From contig JACGCM010001245.1 in the NCBI GenBank assembly GCA_014058105.1, positions 1,550,001 to 1,614,000 of the forward strand: a DNA stretch of 64,000 bases. Reading direction: 5' to 3'. The notes beneath the pieces are model-generated. The model searched no databases, was not told the DNA's origin, and worked only from the letters and a program-made list of their open reading frames with translations. Shown piece after piece: positions 36,321 to 49,170 of the stretch. Each line of letters opens with the position of its first letter. The stretch's first letter is position 1. A program made the position numbers and the translations under genes. The DNA comes from Kingdonia uniflora (taxonomy: Eukaryota > Streptophyta > Magnoliopsida > Ranunculales > Circaeasteraceae).

Positions 36321-39300
36321 CTATTTTTGCTTCTTCGAGATATGAGAGGACTGCCCTTTATCTCTTGAACTCTTTCTATTCATTAATGGAATATCTGTAG
36401 AAGCTATAAAGATCGCTACCTCCTGCTCGAATAGTTTTCCCCGCAATCGGGGTATCAGACTCTCGACCTCCTCCTCATCCTCTTCTGACGACAATTCCCT
36501 CAATTTAGGAATGGGTTTTTTACCAACAATTTCCTCTTCATCTTTGGTAAACCACATATTTTCAGCCTTGGCATTCTCAACATCAAAATCCATCCCACAT
36601 TCTATCAAAAACTTCCTAAATTTGCTCTCTACCCTTTCCAGTTCTCCTCCATAAAAATCAATGACACTTTCTATATGACGCTCATGTTCTGTTCGAGCTG
36701 CAACTTTTGCTCGCGGCGGATACAGATGCTCTTTCAACTGCATATGCGTCTTGTATAACCGTTTGTGCATTTCTTTTTACAATACACTTAAAGCCCTCAT
36801 ATCAACTTCTACCTTCATTCGAACAGTCAGTTCTTTCGATAATCGCATCGCAAAAGATATTTTTTGCTCAACATGTTACGATAATACATCCTGCAACTCC
36901 TTTAACTCACCCTCTAATTGCGGCTGAACCTCTATTTACTCTTCTCTTATCCTAAAAAATATAATTCTCATGGCCCTCCGATCCTACATAAAGCCAAACA
37001 TATCAGATAAACGCTCTACATTACCTTATATAACAGACACACCAGCTCGAGCTGAACATTTTCACGCCTCTAAACTATGACGATTATATATTTCTTGAGC
37101 TAAAAACATAACTCGAGCTGGGTCTGGAACTACACCTCTTTCCTTCAAAAGTTCTACATAAGTTTCTTTTAAACCTCGTTCACAATCTACTTCGACCTCG
37201 AAATACAATGTCAGGGCAATCAGCATACTTTGACACCTAGCCTTAGCACTCAGTTCGCTAAAACAAGTCAACTCATTTAGTTTTTAAACTAATATCCCCC
37301 TTTTCTCCTCCTTTCTTAACACCTCATCCATTTCTATTTTTATCTTAACATATCTATGCTGGAGGTCATATAACTATTTAAAAATTTTCTCTGAATTAAA
37401 TTTAAATTGTATTATCTCATATTCAGCTTTATTAAGTATTTGCTGAATATGAGCCACGGAATCCCTTGCTCTACTCAACATTCTCTCCAGTTCAGAATTT
37501 GCTTTTCTAAATCATTCTATCTCCTACACAGATTACAAATATCTTGTTATCATGTAAGTATTTAAGGAGAGCATATTAAAGGCTTTTATCAAACATAACT
37601 GTTTTACGACCATGTAGAGTACAATATCATCAAATTTAAACAAATTACATAGTTTAGAGCAGAGTACTATAGATTGTTTAAAGAATCTTGCTAATGTCAA
37701 CCTCAATTGAAGGATTCGATGTGTTATCAGAATCTATAGCTGGTTCAGTGGGTGTAACAGGTACATTGGCTAGATCAACAGCATCAACCACCACTTTACT
37801 TTTTACATCTGCAAGAAAATCTATCTCATCGTATCTGCCAGATTGACCCAACTCGACATCAACACGAGTCAACCCAAAAGAGTAATAAGATTGTACAAAA
37901 CAATATCTTTCCACCTTTAATGCCTTGCATGATCGTGACATTATATTATCATGCACAGACATCACTCTATACTGCTCTTTAGCGGCCATGGTGCCTTCAG
38001 CTCTCTACTTTTTCTCTAGCTCAAGCTCAGCTTCGAGCTCCCCAATATGAGTTGACAGAGCATCAAACTTCAGGGTAAGATCTCTGAACTCCTAGTTTAT
38101 CTTATCAAGATACTTTGTTGCCCCCTTTAGCAGCATCGAGAGCTGTCAGTACAAAAAAAAACACAAACATAAGTTCAGAACAACTGCTTTTAGTTCGAAT
38201 ACAAGACAATTAAAGATTTCAAACACATACTGCAAAAGTGTGTTCATGATACTCTTCATCGATATGCTTCAGATCGGTCCCAGCCATCAGGCAGCACTTT
38301 GCTTTAGCTCTCTTATCTTGGCCGCAACATGAGGATTAGTACGAAAGCTACCCCCATCCTCATGCCACTTTCTCTTCAGCAAGTTCTCTTAAACCTCTAC
38401 AGGATTAACAATACTCAATTCATGTTTCTCCTCCATATCCTCATAAACAATTTCTGCAATCTCTTATTCCGTGGTCACCACCCTAGTAGTAGGCGTACTC
38501 TACAGAGCTGACTTTCTCGACCTCCAAGTAGTCTATTTCATATTTTCAGGTGTAAGAGGTAGAAGATTGAGGACATCATCAACAGTCAAACGAGCTTTCT
38601 CCTCAGCCATAACTCGTTTCTCGTGAGCTCACTGAACTTTGGGTACTATGAAATCCACCCTCTTATCCTTACGGATACCTAGCTCACCAAGTACCTGCTT
38701 TAACTTGACCTGATCACGAGTAACGTAGTTGAACAAGCTAGTATTATCAAGCACCGATGAAGGATTGGGTTCTGACAAAATAAGGAGCAAAACATTAATT
38801 AACAGCTCGAAGAGATGATAATGGTTAGTCGAAGATTGACCAACGTTACATACTCGGGTTATAATATTAATGGTTCAGAACGAGCGCTGGTTCATCTTAA
38901 ACCTGCTTACAGTTACCCTCCACCCATACAAGGTGATCATTCCATGGTCTACTCGTAGATTTAAAATTAAAAAATTTCGGCCTAGATGAATCACTATACA
39001 GGTAACCACTACTTCGACCTTAGACATATTTCTATTTATAAAATTTTAACACGCCATTAGCATCGAACTACTTGGCAGTCCCTTCCTTTATCTACTTATC
39101 ATTCAGTGCCTCACATACCCTCATCATCTCATATACATTCCCATTCAACTGAGCAGGGCAATACTGCAATACATTCATAACCCCTTTTTGAAAGAAGGTT
39201 AGAGGAACTAAGGCCATACACGACCTGATTTAAGTAACATAGAAACCCATCATTCAGGCCTGCTAGCACGAGGCCATTGTAGTACGAGAGATTAACATCC

Positions 39301-42284
39301 CCATTAATACCTCTCTCCATTTTCTACTTCTCCAAACAAGGGACTTGGTAGCATACAGCCTCCACCCTTTTTCCTGGGACATAGGCCCTAAACCAACGAC
39401 CTTGGTCCACCAGATAACTTCCCATTCTCCCTGTAATTTCTTTTTGTATTTTAAAAATTCTTTTCCTACATCTACTCCCTCTGGGTATATAACAAATAAT
39501 TTATCTTTCTGTTTTCTATCCTTTATTTCTATCACTTTCCGTATTTTACTGGTTTCCCCAACTACAGTTACCTCTATACTATTTACAGTTTCTTCCATGG
39601 CATTGCACTCGTCCTCCCTCCCCGACGATGATGTTTCCTCTGAACTTGACGATACTACAGATTTACTCATGGGAAGTTTGGAATGCATAATTGACCTACA
39701 GATACACAAAATATTTTATCATTATCTCTACTTTACATATTACACCCTACACACAGTATAAATAGCCCCACCCATATTTTTACCCAGTAAACACGCTTAC
39801 TTTATAATTTCCCAAAATAAAAAGTAATCATTTCAAGTTTCCATCTTCTTCTCCAAATAAACATTTTCTATCCCTATAGTCTATTCATATAACAAAGTTT
39901 CTATACTACAGAACTCTCTCATTAATTACTCAAAGATCTTAAAACCCATACATTATCAAACTTGTGTATCCCTCAATCGAAAAGGATAAGCAGACAATAT
40001 TATACAGATTACTAGCAAAAACAAATCAAACAAACAGAGACATAGATCACCAACCTATACTTGAAGAACAGTAATCTTTTGCTTTACCCGAATGTCTTAC
40101 CGAGAATGATCGTTCCCGTCGCTTTTCTAAAAGTTTTATATCACTCGATGAACCTTTCCCTCTCAAATCACACTCAGAACTCAAATGTTTCCTCTCTTTG
40201 GAAATAAGATTTATACAACTTTTCTCTCTCTCTGTAACTGTTGATAATTTATAAGAGAGAGAGAGATACAAGTTTTTATACTCTCCCTCGATTTACGAAA
40301 TGATAGCTCCTTCGGACACGTGTCAGTCACCTTTACTGTCTCTACAGACACGTCTTTTCGGTTAACAACATCATCATGACTTTTGTGATAACGTCTATTG
40401 CTATCACGTCTGTCTCTATTGTCTACCATTAAAAAAATTGCCCATCTTCCCTAATGTAGTACAAATGACTAATCACCTTATTTTTATATTATACCAAGAT
40501 CGTACGACATTCCTAAAATAGTTTAATATTCAAAATTCGAAGATATCTATACAGTTGTTAAAATCATACATTTGTCATCCACAATATCTGTACATAAACA
40601 GTAAAACAGAATACTTTATTGTTATTCATCTCAAATCGACATAACAACTATGCCTCATTCTACATATAACAGATTACTGCAAAATAGATTACTTATTTAT
40701 TACAAACTTCCATAGTTCAATCTTATAGACTTTTGTAGTTATATTTAAAGCAGCCTGGATGGTTTACCTAGCCACATATAATTATTTCTCCTCTTGCAGC
40801 CCTTGCATCATCTTCCACAAGTTTGTCACATCCAAGCTGTCGAACAGTCATTTCTCATGCCGCGACATCCAGTAGAGACCTACGAAACACATCGCACAAA
40901 AAAAATGATCATACTCTGCATGTCTGCCTTCATCATCTTGGCCGATCAAATTCAATGGCCATTCCGGTAATACAACATCAAAAGGCAGTCGAAAAAAATA
41001 TCATTCACGAAGTTCAGCAACCTTGATATGGAACTTACCGTCTGCTGCATGACGAGCATACTAAGAACGCGTCCTTACCATGGTTACTCGTACAAAAAAT
41101 TATCATTGCAGAAGATACAAGACATATAAGCCAAGAATCCCTACTTTATACAGACACCAGGAAGATCTTTGAGAATCCATATCACCCCATAGATTTTACT
41201 AGAAGATATATTTTACAATAAAAATTTTAGGACAAAAGAATATCAACAGCTAATCCCGATTATTGTGATAGGTCATTCTTTCCATTTTATGAAATATCTC
41301 CTCAGATTTTATATGCACAGATATGCAGATGGCAACATACAAAATCAAGAAAGTCCAGCGGTAGCCCCTACATACCAATATCAATTATTTCCATAAGTTG
41401 AGACATTTTTCAGCCAGTTCGAATACACAGATCGCAAAAAACCATATACCGTTACAACAACCCGGCCATCTTACAAAAATTTTCTACTTCCTATCATCAC
41501 ATTTTCGAGCTCCTTTAATTTTTCAAACCTCACCTATCACTACCATTTGTAGACCTATACTTAACAACCCAAACCTACACATAGAAGTTACGAAGTTTGA
41601 CACATAACACCAAGATAACAAGACAATGACATTTTATTAGCTTGAAAATTTTTCTTACAGATACACTATGATTACAAATAATATACAGATTACTTTTCAA
41701 AATTACATCGAGTAACAGTTTGAAATGCCTCTCGGCAGTCAACGAGGAAGAAGATGCAAAATTGAACCAACTTCCACACTCTGATCCCATGCTGCAAGGA
41801 ATAGGAAACAGTGGAACTGGAAATCAGAGATGAAGGATCTTCTTCACGGCCAATATCTATGGTCCATGGAAAAAAAACCTCTAACATCACCACCTCTTCT
41901 ACCATAACCCCCACCTCCCCGCATGCTAGAAATAGATGAAAGATCATATTTCTTAGCAAAGACCTACTCACTAGCCGGATACTGGCGAGACTCCCTCAGA
42001 CTAATGCCTGCCACTTCATCTTCAGTTGTAACAGCCTCCTCCGCAAGCAACTGAAAACCATTTTGGCTCCCCGCCTCAGACGTCAATAAATAATAGAAAT
42101 GCACTATATGATAATAATCATCCCCCACCTCCATAAACTCTTCATATGACATATGGTGATAGGTAGGTGATACAAAAATTGGTGTCGGCAGATGCAAAGG
42201 TTGGTATCCAAAATACTTGATGCACAGTTCTTCCATATTTCTACAAATCCTAGACTCCCGAGATTGGTTCCTTGTAGTCACCAT
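36321..42284 (-). pseudogene. Gypsy-3 antisense coding block A (accessory protein)
   Basis: Minus strand, N-terminus at 42284: MVTTRNQSRESRICRNMEEL (105 codons open to 41964). Further blocks: VVLPEWPLNLIGQDDEGRHAE (near 40950, seen in part), a basic Ser-rich segment (40429-40047), a Ser/Glu segment leading into WEVIWWTKVVGLGPM (39709-39263), LNGNVYEMMRVCEALND near 39140, a GYLYSDSSRPKFFNFKS block near 38990, and coiled-coil regions (37989-37678, 37500-36800). An acidic then basic C-terminus ends SHISKKQK with a stop at 36321. Order and wording match Gypsy-1 block A. The protein is unknown to me; no catalytic motif is visible. Confidence 0.62.
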
Positions 42285-42381
42285 ACTCTCAACAGTTAGA
42301 AGATTTCAAGTAGATAAACAAGAACAAAGGAAAAATAGTTCAGAGATGAAGATTTGGTTCATCACACACAACTCAGAGTGC

Positions 42382-42390
42382 TCTTTATAT
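42382..42390 (-). promoter_or_regulatory. Putative TATA box of the Gypsy-3 antisense gene
   Basis: Minus strand reads ATATAAAGA about 100 bases upstream of the antisense ATG at 42284. It is followed by GCACTCTGAGTT, matching TACTCTGAGTT at the same place in Gypsy-1. Confidence 0.45.
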
Positions 42391-42606
42391 CATGATCAGC
42401 ATTTAAGTTGACTCTTCAAATTCCAAATGTCAGGAAGATTTCCCATGCAACAACATTGACTAGACCCATTGGTTTTAGAAAACCCAAAAGACACAAACAG
42501 ATATTCATGAATATACGTTAGAAATGATTTCCAGATATTAACTGTAGCATTGATTACACATCTCAATCGATACCACTCGCCCACAATATTTTTCATACTA
42601 TTGGCT

Positions 42607-42619
42607 GAGAGGGAGCGGT
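42607..42619 (+). promoter_or_regulatory. Gypsy-3 polypurine tract
   Basis: GAGAGGGAGCGGT ends right before the 3' LTR start TGTAGTGG at 42620. One C interrupts the purine run. Confidence 0.65.
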
Positions 42620-43350
42620 TGTAGTGGCTTATTCTGCATCTTGGACTCATGCTTCATCTTTGACCAACATACGAACTTTTGACCTCATCAACAGAGCGCG
42701 TGGCACATTTATAGTACAATCAGAATCAAAACAGCAACATCAAGAAATAGTTATAGCACGAGTTTTTTAACCAACACCACTCGCCCATGATGCTTCTCGT
42801 GCTCTTGGTTGAGAGTCGTCTTATAATAGCTTATTCCGCATCTCGAACTCATACTTCGTCCTCGACCTCATCAACATATTTAGTATCCCTAAGTTCTAGT
42901 CATCACTTACGACCTCTACATCAGCTGTTCAAGTTAAGCAAATATACAGTCATCCATAAAGCCGTTACAAAACAACAAAGATGAGAACGTTTCATAATCT
43001 GGTCAAAGAATATTTAACATATATTTTGTAGCGTCCATCATTAAGAATCTTAATGGTCGTCAAACGGTCATATTAGAAGACCTATAAATAGGACTAGAGA
43101 ATTTAAGATAAAGGATGGAGGAATCTTCAGTCTAACATTGTATATATTCAGAACACTCATTGTAATAAGCTAGCAATCTCAATAATATCACTCTCTCTAT
43201 CTCAAAATCCTCAAGATAGGTCGTAGTTCTTAACCTATTCAAAGGTTTTCTACGCTAAATTATCTTGTTAGCTATCACTTACTATTCTTAAGCGTTCTAA
43301 ACACATCTGGTGTAAAGGCTAAGCTCGAATCCCGAAATTAGTCTATTAAA
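42620..43350 (+). repeat. Gypsy-3 3' LTR
   Basis: Starts TGTAGTGGCTTATTCTGC, the same length as the 5' LTR, and ends GTCTATTAAA, a decayed GGCTATTACA. The inner start-like copy reads TATAATAGCTTATTCCGC near 42822. CCTATAAATAGG near 43080 is the likely TATA region. Confidence 0.88.
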
Positions 43351-46300
43351 GCTCCTGTAACTGACTTTATTCAGTTCATTTTCTACAATTATAATAGACC
43401 TGACCATATGGTAAAATTTTGCAGGAACCTCAAGATCCTAGACCATCCCGAGCTCAGGCGCATGTGATTGAAGAGCATTTTGTTGCTATGATATCAGATA
43501 TTAGTCTGATAAGTAAAAGAGAATGGTGGTGGACTGACTCTGGTGCTACCCACCATGCCTGCTATGACAAAACCTGGTTCAAGAACTATACTGAGTTGTA
43601 GATAAGAATGTATTGCTGAGGGACTCCCACACCATAAAGGTTCACAGAACTGGGGACGTATAGCTAAACTTTACTTCTAAAAGGATACTTCTGCTGAAAG
43701 ATGTCCTGTACACTCCAGAAATGAGGAAGAATTTGGTTTTCGGGTTTCTTCTCAACAAGGCTAGATTTCTGCTGACTATAACATCGGATCAATACACGAT
43801 CACTAAGAACGGTGTTTTTGTTGGCAACGGATATGCCTGTGATGGAATATTTAAGATGAATATTGAAATCAATAAAATTACTTCTTCTTACTTTGCTTGT
43901 ACTTTAAATTTATGGCATGTTAGACTCTGTCATGTTAATAGGAAACTTACTAAAAATATGAGTAATCTGGGGTTGATTCCTAAGTTCCCTTAGAGAGTTT
44001 TGAGATATGTGAATCTTGTAGTTAGGCAAAAATTACAAAGACTTTACGCAAATCTGCCCAAAGGGAAACGAAACCTCTAGATCTTATATACTCTTATATA
44101 TATGAACTGGAATGTGTCTTAACCAAAAATAGGAAAAGATACTTTATTACTTTTATCGATGATTATTCGAACTATACTTATGTTTATCTTATGGTGCATA
44201 AGAGTGAAGATCTAGATATGTTTAAAATCTTTTTAGCATAAATTAAAAACCAATTTGAAAAGAAAATTAAACATTTTTGTAGCGATAGATGAACTGAATA
44301 TGATTCAACTGCTTTCAATGATTTTTACAAATCTAAAGTTATTATATATGAAACTACTGTACCTTAATCTCCTAAAATAAACTGTAAAGTTGAACGCAAA
44401 AACCGTACCCTTACTGAACTTGTAGTTGTTATTATGGTTAGTTCAGGTGCAGCCCCGCATTGGTGGGGAGAAATACTTTTAGTTATATGTTATGTATTAA
44501 ATAAAATTTCTAACTCTAAGTTTCTTATTTCGCAACTCGAGTTATGGAATAAAAGAAAACCTAATGTTTTGTATTTTAAGGTTTGGGGATGCTTAGCCTT
44601 TGTTAGAATTCATGATCCTAAAAGAGTTAAACTTGTTAGTCATGAATATGAATCTGTTTTTATTGGTTATGCTATTAACAGTAAAGCGTTTAGATTTTAT
44701 AACTTACAAAATAAGGTTATTATATATTGAGTCTCTAGATGCTTATTTCTTTGAAGATAGATTTCCATTTAAATCTAGTAATTGTGGGGGTTCTTCCCTC
44801 TGGTAGTTTTATACCTAGGATAGAACAACCTATTATAGTGGAGACTAGAGATACTAATTTAGAACCCAAAAGGAGCAAGAGAGCTCATGTGGATAAGGAC
44901 TTTGGTCATGATTATGTTGTTAACACTCTGGAGGGTGATCCATCTACCCTTTAAGAGGCTATTAGTTCTACAGATGTTAATTTTTGGCAAGAGGCCATTA
45001 ATGATGAGATAGACTTTCTAGAGTCCAATGGAACATAATTAATTTCTAACCTGCCTCCTGGTTGCAAGACTATAGGTTGTAAATGGATCATTAAACGTAA
45101 ACTTAAACCTGATGGTTTAGTAGAGAAATTCAAAGCCCGTCTTGTGGCTAAGGGTTTTAGACATAGAGAAAATGTAGATTTTTTTGACACTTATTCTCCA
45201 GTAACTATAATTACTTTTATTCGAGTCTTAATTTCTGCTACTGCTGTTTATAATCTAGTAGTTCACCAGATGGATGTAAAAATTATTTTTTTAGATGGTG
45301 ACTTGGAAGAAGAAATATGTATAGACCAACCTGAAGGATTTATCATATGTAAGCTGATTAAATCCTTGTATGGCTTTAAACAGGCACCTAAACAATGGCA
45401 TAAAAAGTTTGATAACTTAGTTATTTCACATGGTTTTAAAATTAACGAAAGTGACAAATGCATTTACTATAAGATAGCTGATAATGTTTGCACTATTATA
45501 TGTTTATATGTGGATGACTTACTTATCTTTGGTTCCAACATTTTTGTGGTGAACGAGACCAAGAATTTCCTAAGTCATATCTTTAACATGAAGGATCTTG
45601 GAGAGGTTTGTATTATTTTACGAATTAAGATTACTAGGACAAAAGATGGTATCTCATTAGATCAGTCTCATTACATTGAAAAGATTCTAAAAATATATTA
45701 TTATTTTGACTGCAAGCCTGGATGTACTTCTTTCGACCCTAGTGTTAAGTTGCTTAAGAACACTGGATATAGTGTAAGATAATCCAAATATGCTAGCATA
45801 ATCAGTAATCTTCGATAAACAACTGGTTGCACTAGACCAGATATTGCTTACGCAGTGGGGGTACTATGTAGGTTTACCAGTAAACCTAGTATAGAGCTTT
45901 AACATGCTATAGAGAGGGTCATGCGTTATCTAAAAAGAACCATGTACCTAGGAATAAACTACCAGAGTTTTCCCGCGGTCCTTGAAGGATATTGCAATAT
46001 CGATTGGAATACCCTTTCGGAAGATTCCAAGGCTACTAGTGCTTATGTTTTTAACATAGCAGATGGGGCAGTTTATTGGAGGTCTCAGAAGCAAACCATC
46101 TTAGCCCAATTAACAATAGAATATGATTTGATAGCACTAGCTACTGCTAGTAAGGAGGCAGAATGGCTTAGAAGCCTACTGTTAGATATCCCTTTATGAG
46201 ATCAACCGATACCAGCCATACTTATTTACTGTAATAGTACTGTCGCTATCGCTCTTGTACAGAACCGTTACAACAACGATAAGAAATTTGTGATTCTTCA

Positions 46301-46454
46301 TAAGTACAGCTCAGTTAGAGGTAAGCTAATTGCAAGAGCTGTAAGAGTGGATTTTGTGAGGTCTAAAGTGAACCTGGCTGATCCTTTAATGAATGGATTA
46401 GCGCGGGAAAAGGTGTGGAACACTTTGAAAGGGATGGGGCTAAAGCCCATTTAG
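43351..46454 (+). pseudogene. pol: Copia-1 gag end and pol
   Basis: Continues the frame cut at 27866. A zinc-knuckle relic (FYNYNRPDHMVKFC) at 43381-43424 has lost its first two Cys. Protease keeps DSGATHHACYD near 43540. Integrase remnants span 43900-44700 (FIDDYSNYTYVYLM, ERKNRTL). RT at 45144-45782 is the best-kept part, with KSLYGFKQAPKQWH and YVDD at 45507-45518. RNase H at 45921-46454 shows YCNIDWNTLSEDSKATSAYV and SKEAEWLRSLLLD. The last stop is at 46452-46454. Internal stops are frequent, for example 43599, 43993, 44290 and 46199. Confidence 0.85.
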
Positions 46455-47002
46455 TTTTGAACACTCTAAGATGGTAACTCAACCTATAGATTGGGGATCC
46501 CAAGAGAATAGGTTTAAAGAGAAATATAAGTCAATGAGTGATTGTTGAGAATCATACATTTAAAGAATGGAGTTTTAACTCCTAGTTCATCCCTATAAAG
46601 CATTATATCCTGTAACAGGTTAAGGATGAGTTATATAACTCTTAGTGAGGACTATACTCTATTTGGAGTGGGATGCCTACAGGAGCATCTCTAATAGACT
46701 CACCTCGATGATTGTGGAAGTGGGGCCACATCTTATGGGAACTTGGGTAAGTTTTCTAGAGACTTCATTATGACTGGGATGCAGGCTTTAAGAACTTTGT
46801 ACTATAGGACATGTGTGTGACATCATTTCTTTGTACCTTTAAGAACTTAGAGTTCAAGACCAAAGTCACTTTATATTTAAGTCTCTGATTTTATATTCAC
46901 TAAAGTAAAGGTTCAAGTTGAAGGACACCTCTAATTATACACAGTTTTGGATTTTTTACTCAGATATTTTATGGTATACGTTTTAATCGATATTATGGAG
47001 AT
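46455..47002 (+). other. Copia-1 3' untranslated region
   Basis: Lies between the end of pol and the 3' LTR. No coding sequence. It ends TTATGGAGAT, a weak polypurine tract, right before TGTTGGG at 47003. Confidence 0.6.
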
Positions 47003-47474
47003 TGTTGGGTTTTATCTCTAAAAACCGAAAGCTAACCTTTACGGGTTTGAACACATGACATTTTGGTTGGGTAGCTTATTTTTTGTTCTTTGAACATAGT
47101 CCTACATTGCTTAGAAAGTGGAAATGTGAAGAGATATATATCCTCTCACTTAATCATTGGTTGTAGACATGAGTAAATGGGAAGCATGCGACTGTGTGAG
47201 TGCGTAGTTGGCTTTTATTCTAACGCACTTACACACACACCCTTCGATGACCCGGTGGGCCGGCCAGCTCTGGCCTCGGGCTTAGGGATTTGGGATTTGG
47301 GATTTGGGCAATTGGCTCATCATGGCTCTGGGTCCCATGGACCTCCTATTCTTTTTATTAAAAAGTTCTTTGGAGTTGGGCTTGAGTTTTTTTTATTTAA
47401 ATCTATCCGTTGAGTTTTGACTCAGACTTTTGAGATCCATTTTTTGCAGCAATTTATTACGTCCCACTAGCCGT

Positions 47475-48483
47475 TAGGATGCGTCCCCCCATTTTTCCTT
47501 CCCGTAGCGGCTCCTTATTAGTCTATTAAAGAAAACCAAACTACAGTATTTTTACATATCTCATAACACAGTTCTTCATCTCTCTCTTACTCAGTCTGTA
47601 AGGGCTTATTTCTAATCCCCGTACTGAGTCCGATATTAGAACTCACATAGTTCGAGATAACACACTGATAACTAATCAGGGACTAAAGCAAGGAGATCGT
47701 AATACAGACTTCCCCATCTGCAGCTCGGAATGATAAAGCATCCAATAACATAGCACTGCACAAAATACTTAGATATCTAGCAACAGTTCGAATACACGAA
47801 AACACTATTAGAGAGTACATCTTCATTAACAGTTCGGAGATATCAAAGCATCCTGTGACTTTGCGCAACAAAAGATACTCTTTCACTTGTCAACAGATCG
47901 CATGCACATGAGCATCACAAGAAATCATACCTTCCCAACGATCTGAAGGTAACTAAAGAATGTTAATAGATCCGTTACAGATCAACAAGTATCAGGACGT
48001 TACAAAGTCCACCATGAAGACTCATCAAAACCTGATATTGTAACGTTTCTCATCAATGTAACCAACGGTCATATTATAAGGCCTATAAATAAGACTAGAT
48101 AGCTACAAATTAAGAGGAGACTTCTCTAAGAACCTCTAAGAGATTATTTCTACATCTATCTCTCTCTCTTTCTCTCTTTGTAATAACTAGTAAACATCTA
48201 TAAACATCTCTCTTTCTAAAATCCTCAGGAGAGGTCGTGGTTTTTTACCCATTCAAGGGTTTTCCACGATAAAACTTTATGTTTATAGCTATTTCATTTA
48301 CAGCATTCTCTATTTCAAGGTGTAAACACTATTTTCGGTCTCTACGAAAATAGGCTATTACACAGTCGATTCACGAATTTACGATTCCGAGTATAATAGA
48401 GAAGTGGCAAAGTTACGAGAAGGTTCTCTCCCTACAATAGGAGAACCTATTACCATAAAACTACTATTTTATCTTGGGGGCGA
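47475..48483. mobile_element. Insertion in the Copia-1 3' LTR (about 240 bp without the nested solo LTR)
   Basis: Breaks the LTR after AGCCGT (47469-47474); the LTR resumes after ACCGT (ends 48487), so a CCGT repeat flanks it. The ends are GC-rich and weakly inverted (GCGTCCCCCCA on the left; rc of the right end GTCGCCCCCAAG). A small non-autonomous DNA element is likely; the superfamily is not clear. Confidence 0.5.
47597..48362 (+). mobile_element. Gypsy-type solo LTR (766 bp)
   Basis: Starts TGTAAGGGCTTATTTC, ends GGCTATTACA, and is flanked on both sides by CAGTC (47592-47596 and 48363-48367), a perfect target duplication. It has a CCTATAAATAAG TATA-like box near 48083 and the Gypsy-LTR phrase GAGGTCGTGGTTTTTTACCCA near 48232. 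No internal region is present, so the element was reduced by LTR-LTR recombination. It is related in style to the LTRs of Gypsy-1 to -3 but belongs to a distinct family. Confidence 0.92.
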
Positions 48484-48689
48484 CCGTGCAGCGTTATACT
48501 GCTTGTTGGGCAGTGCGCGAAAACGTCTTAAAGAAAGTGACATTGTTCGCGACTTGGTTTTTCACTTATTATAGTTTCTGCTCTTGTTTCAGTGCTGCTG
48601 CACCCTCTCTTTTCGGTCAGATTACAGTATCACTTTTCGGCTTCTTGCGTATTGTTGGAAACAAGGTAAATCAGTTTATTATTCCAAAA

Positions 48690-49170
48690 CTTTATATAAA
48701 TATTTTAGATTTATTTCCTATCTTTCCTTTAATTCCAAAACAATCCTTATTTAAGTTCTTGCAATAAATTTGTACATCTGTTATTTTTCATTAGATTTGA
48801 TTCTTCTTATGAAAGTTTCTTATATTCAAATAAAGGAAGGCAATCCAAATTAATAAAGTAAGTGCCAATTAGAAGCTACAAACTATTTTCATATTTTCAC
48901 TTCATCTAGTGCATTTCAACCAAATCTTAGAAATGTTGTTACTAAATTTGTAGCAAGATTCAACTAACGAACTTACTATTCATTATGCAATCCCATTTAC
49001 ATGTACTATTCGAAACATATCACTCTCAAAAAATATGTATTACCCTTAAACCAATTACCAATTTTATAATTGTACTCTTCCTACAAATTGAAATTTTAAT
49101 TTTCAAACGGGCGTAGGGAGTATTTTATTGTTAAAAGAGAGAAGAAAAAAATAGATGCCATGGATAATAA
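48690..49170. other. Unassigned DNA right of Copia-1
   Basis: AT-rich, no coding frame or repeat recognised. It ends with TAA at 49168-49170, the target site of the next element. Confidence 0.4.

Larger units (their letters stand above)
27867..43350 (+). mobile_element. Gypsy-3: Tat-type Ty3/gypsy element with antisense genes, nested in Copia-1
   Basis: Two LTRs of equal length (731 bp) at 27867-28597 and 42620-43350. The flanks GTTCC (27862-27866) and GCTCC (43351-43355) match 4/5, consistent with an old target duplication inside Copia-1 gag. It has the same order as Gypsy-1: PBS, gag, pol, tandem array, antisense blocks B and A, polypurine tract, LTR. Its pol keeps the RNase H domains that Gypsy-1 lost. 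Stops throughout gag-pol and a ruined protease site show it is dead. Confidence 0.9.
26384..48689 (+). mobile_element. Copia-1: Ty1/copia LTR retrotransposon, split by Gypsy-3
   Basis: LTRs at 26384-27061 and 47003-48689 share their sequence and begin TGTCAGG / TGTTGGG. Without the nested insertions the element would be about 5.8 kb. Gag starts at 27087, is cut at 27866 by Gypsy-3, and resumes at 43351; protease, integrase, RT and RNase H follow in copia order, ending at 46454. The flanking pentamers (CTATG and CTTTA) match at only 3/5 positions, so the target duplication is not convincing. It is old: most domains carry stops. Confidence 0.87.
47003..48689 (+). repeat. Copia-1 3' LTR, interrupted
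   Basis: Matches the 5' LTR at 47003-47474 and again from about 48484 to 48689; the ~1-kb between them is foreign. Removing it gives about 679 bases, in line with the 678-bp 5' LTR. Confidence 0.82.

Noticed and set aside
47592..48483. Sequence after the solo LTR (CAAAGTTACGAGAAGG) as a gag N-terminus of the same gypsy element
   Set aside because: There is no primer-binding site after the LTR, and perfect CAGTC duplications bound the LTR; the resemblance to the gag LAELR motif is too short.
48474..48767. 97-codon plus-strand frame
   Set aside because: It spans the restart of the Copia-1 3' LTR after the insertion; chance frame in LTR sequence.
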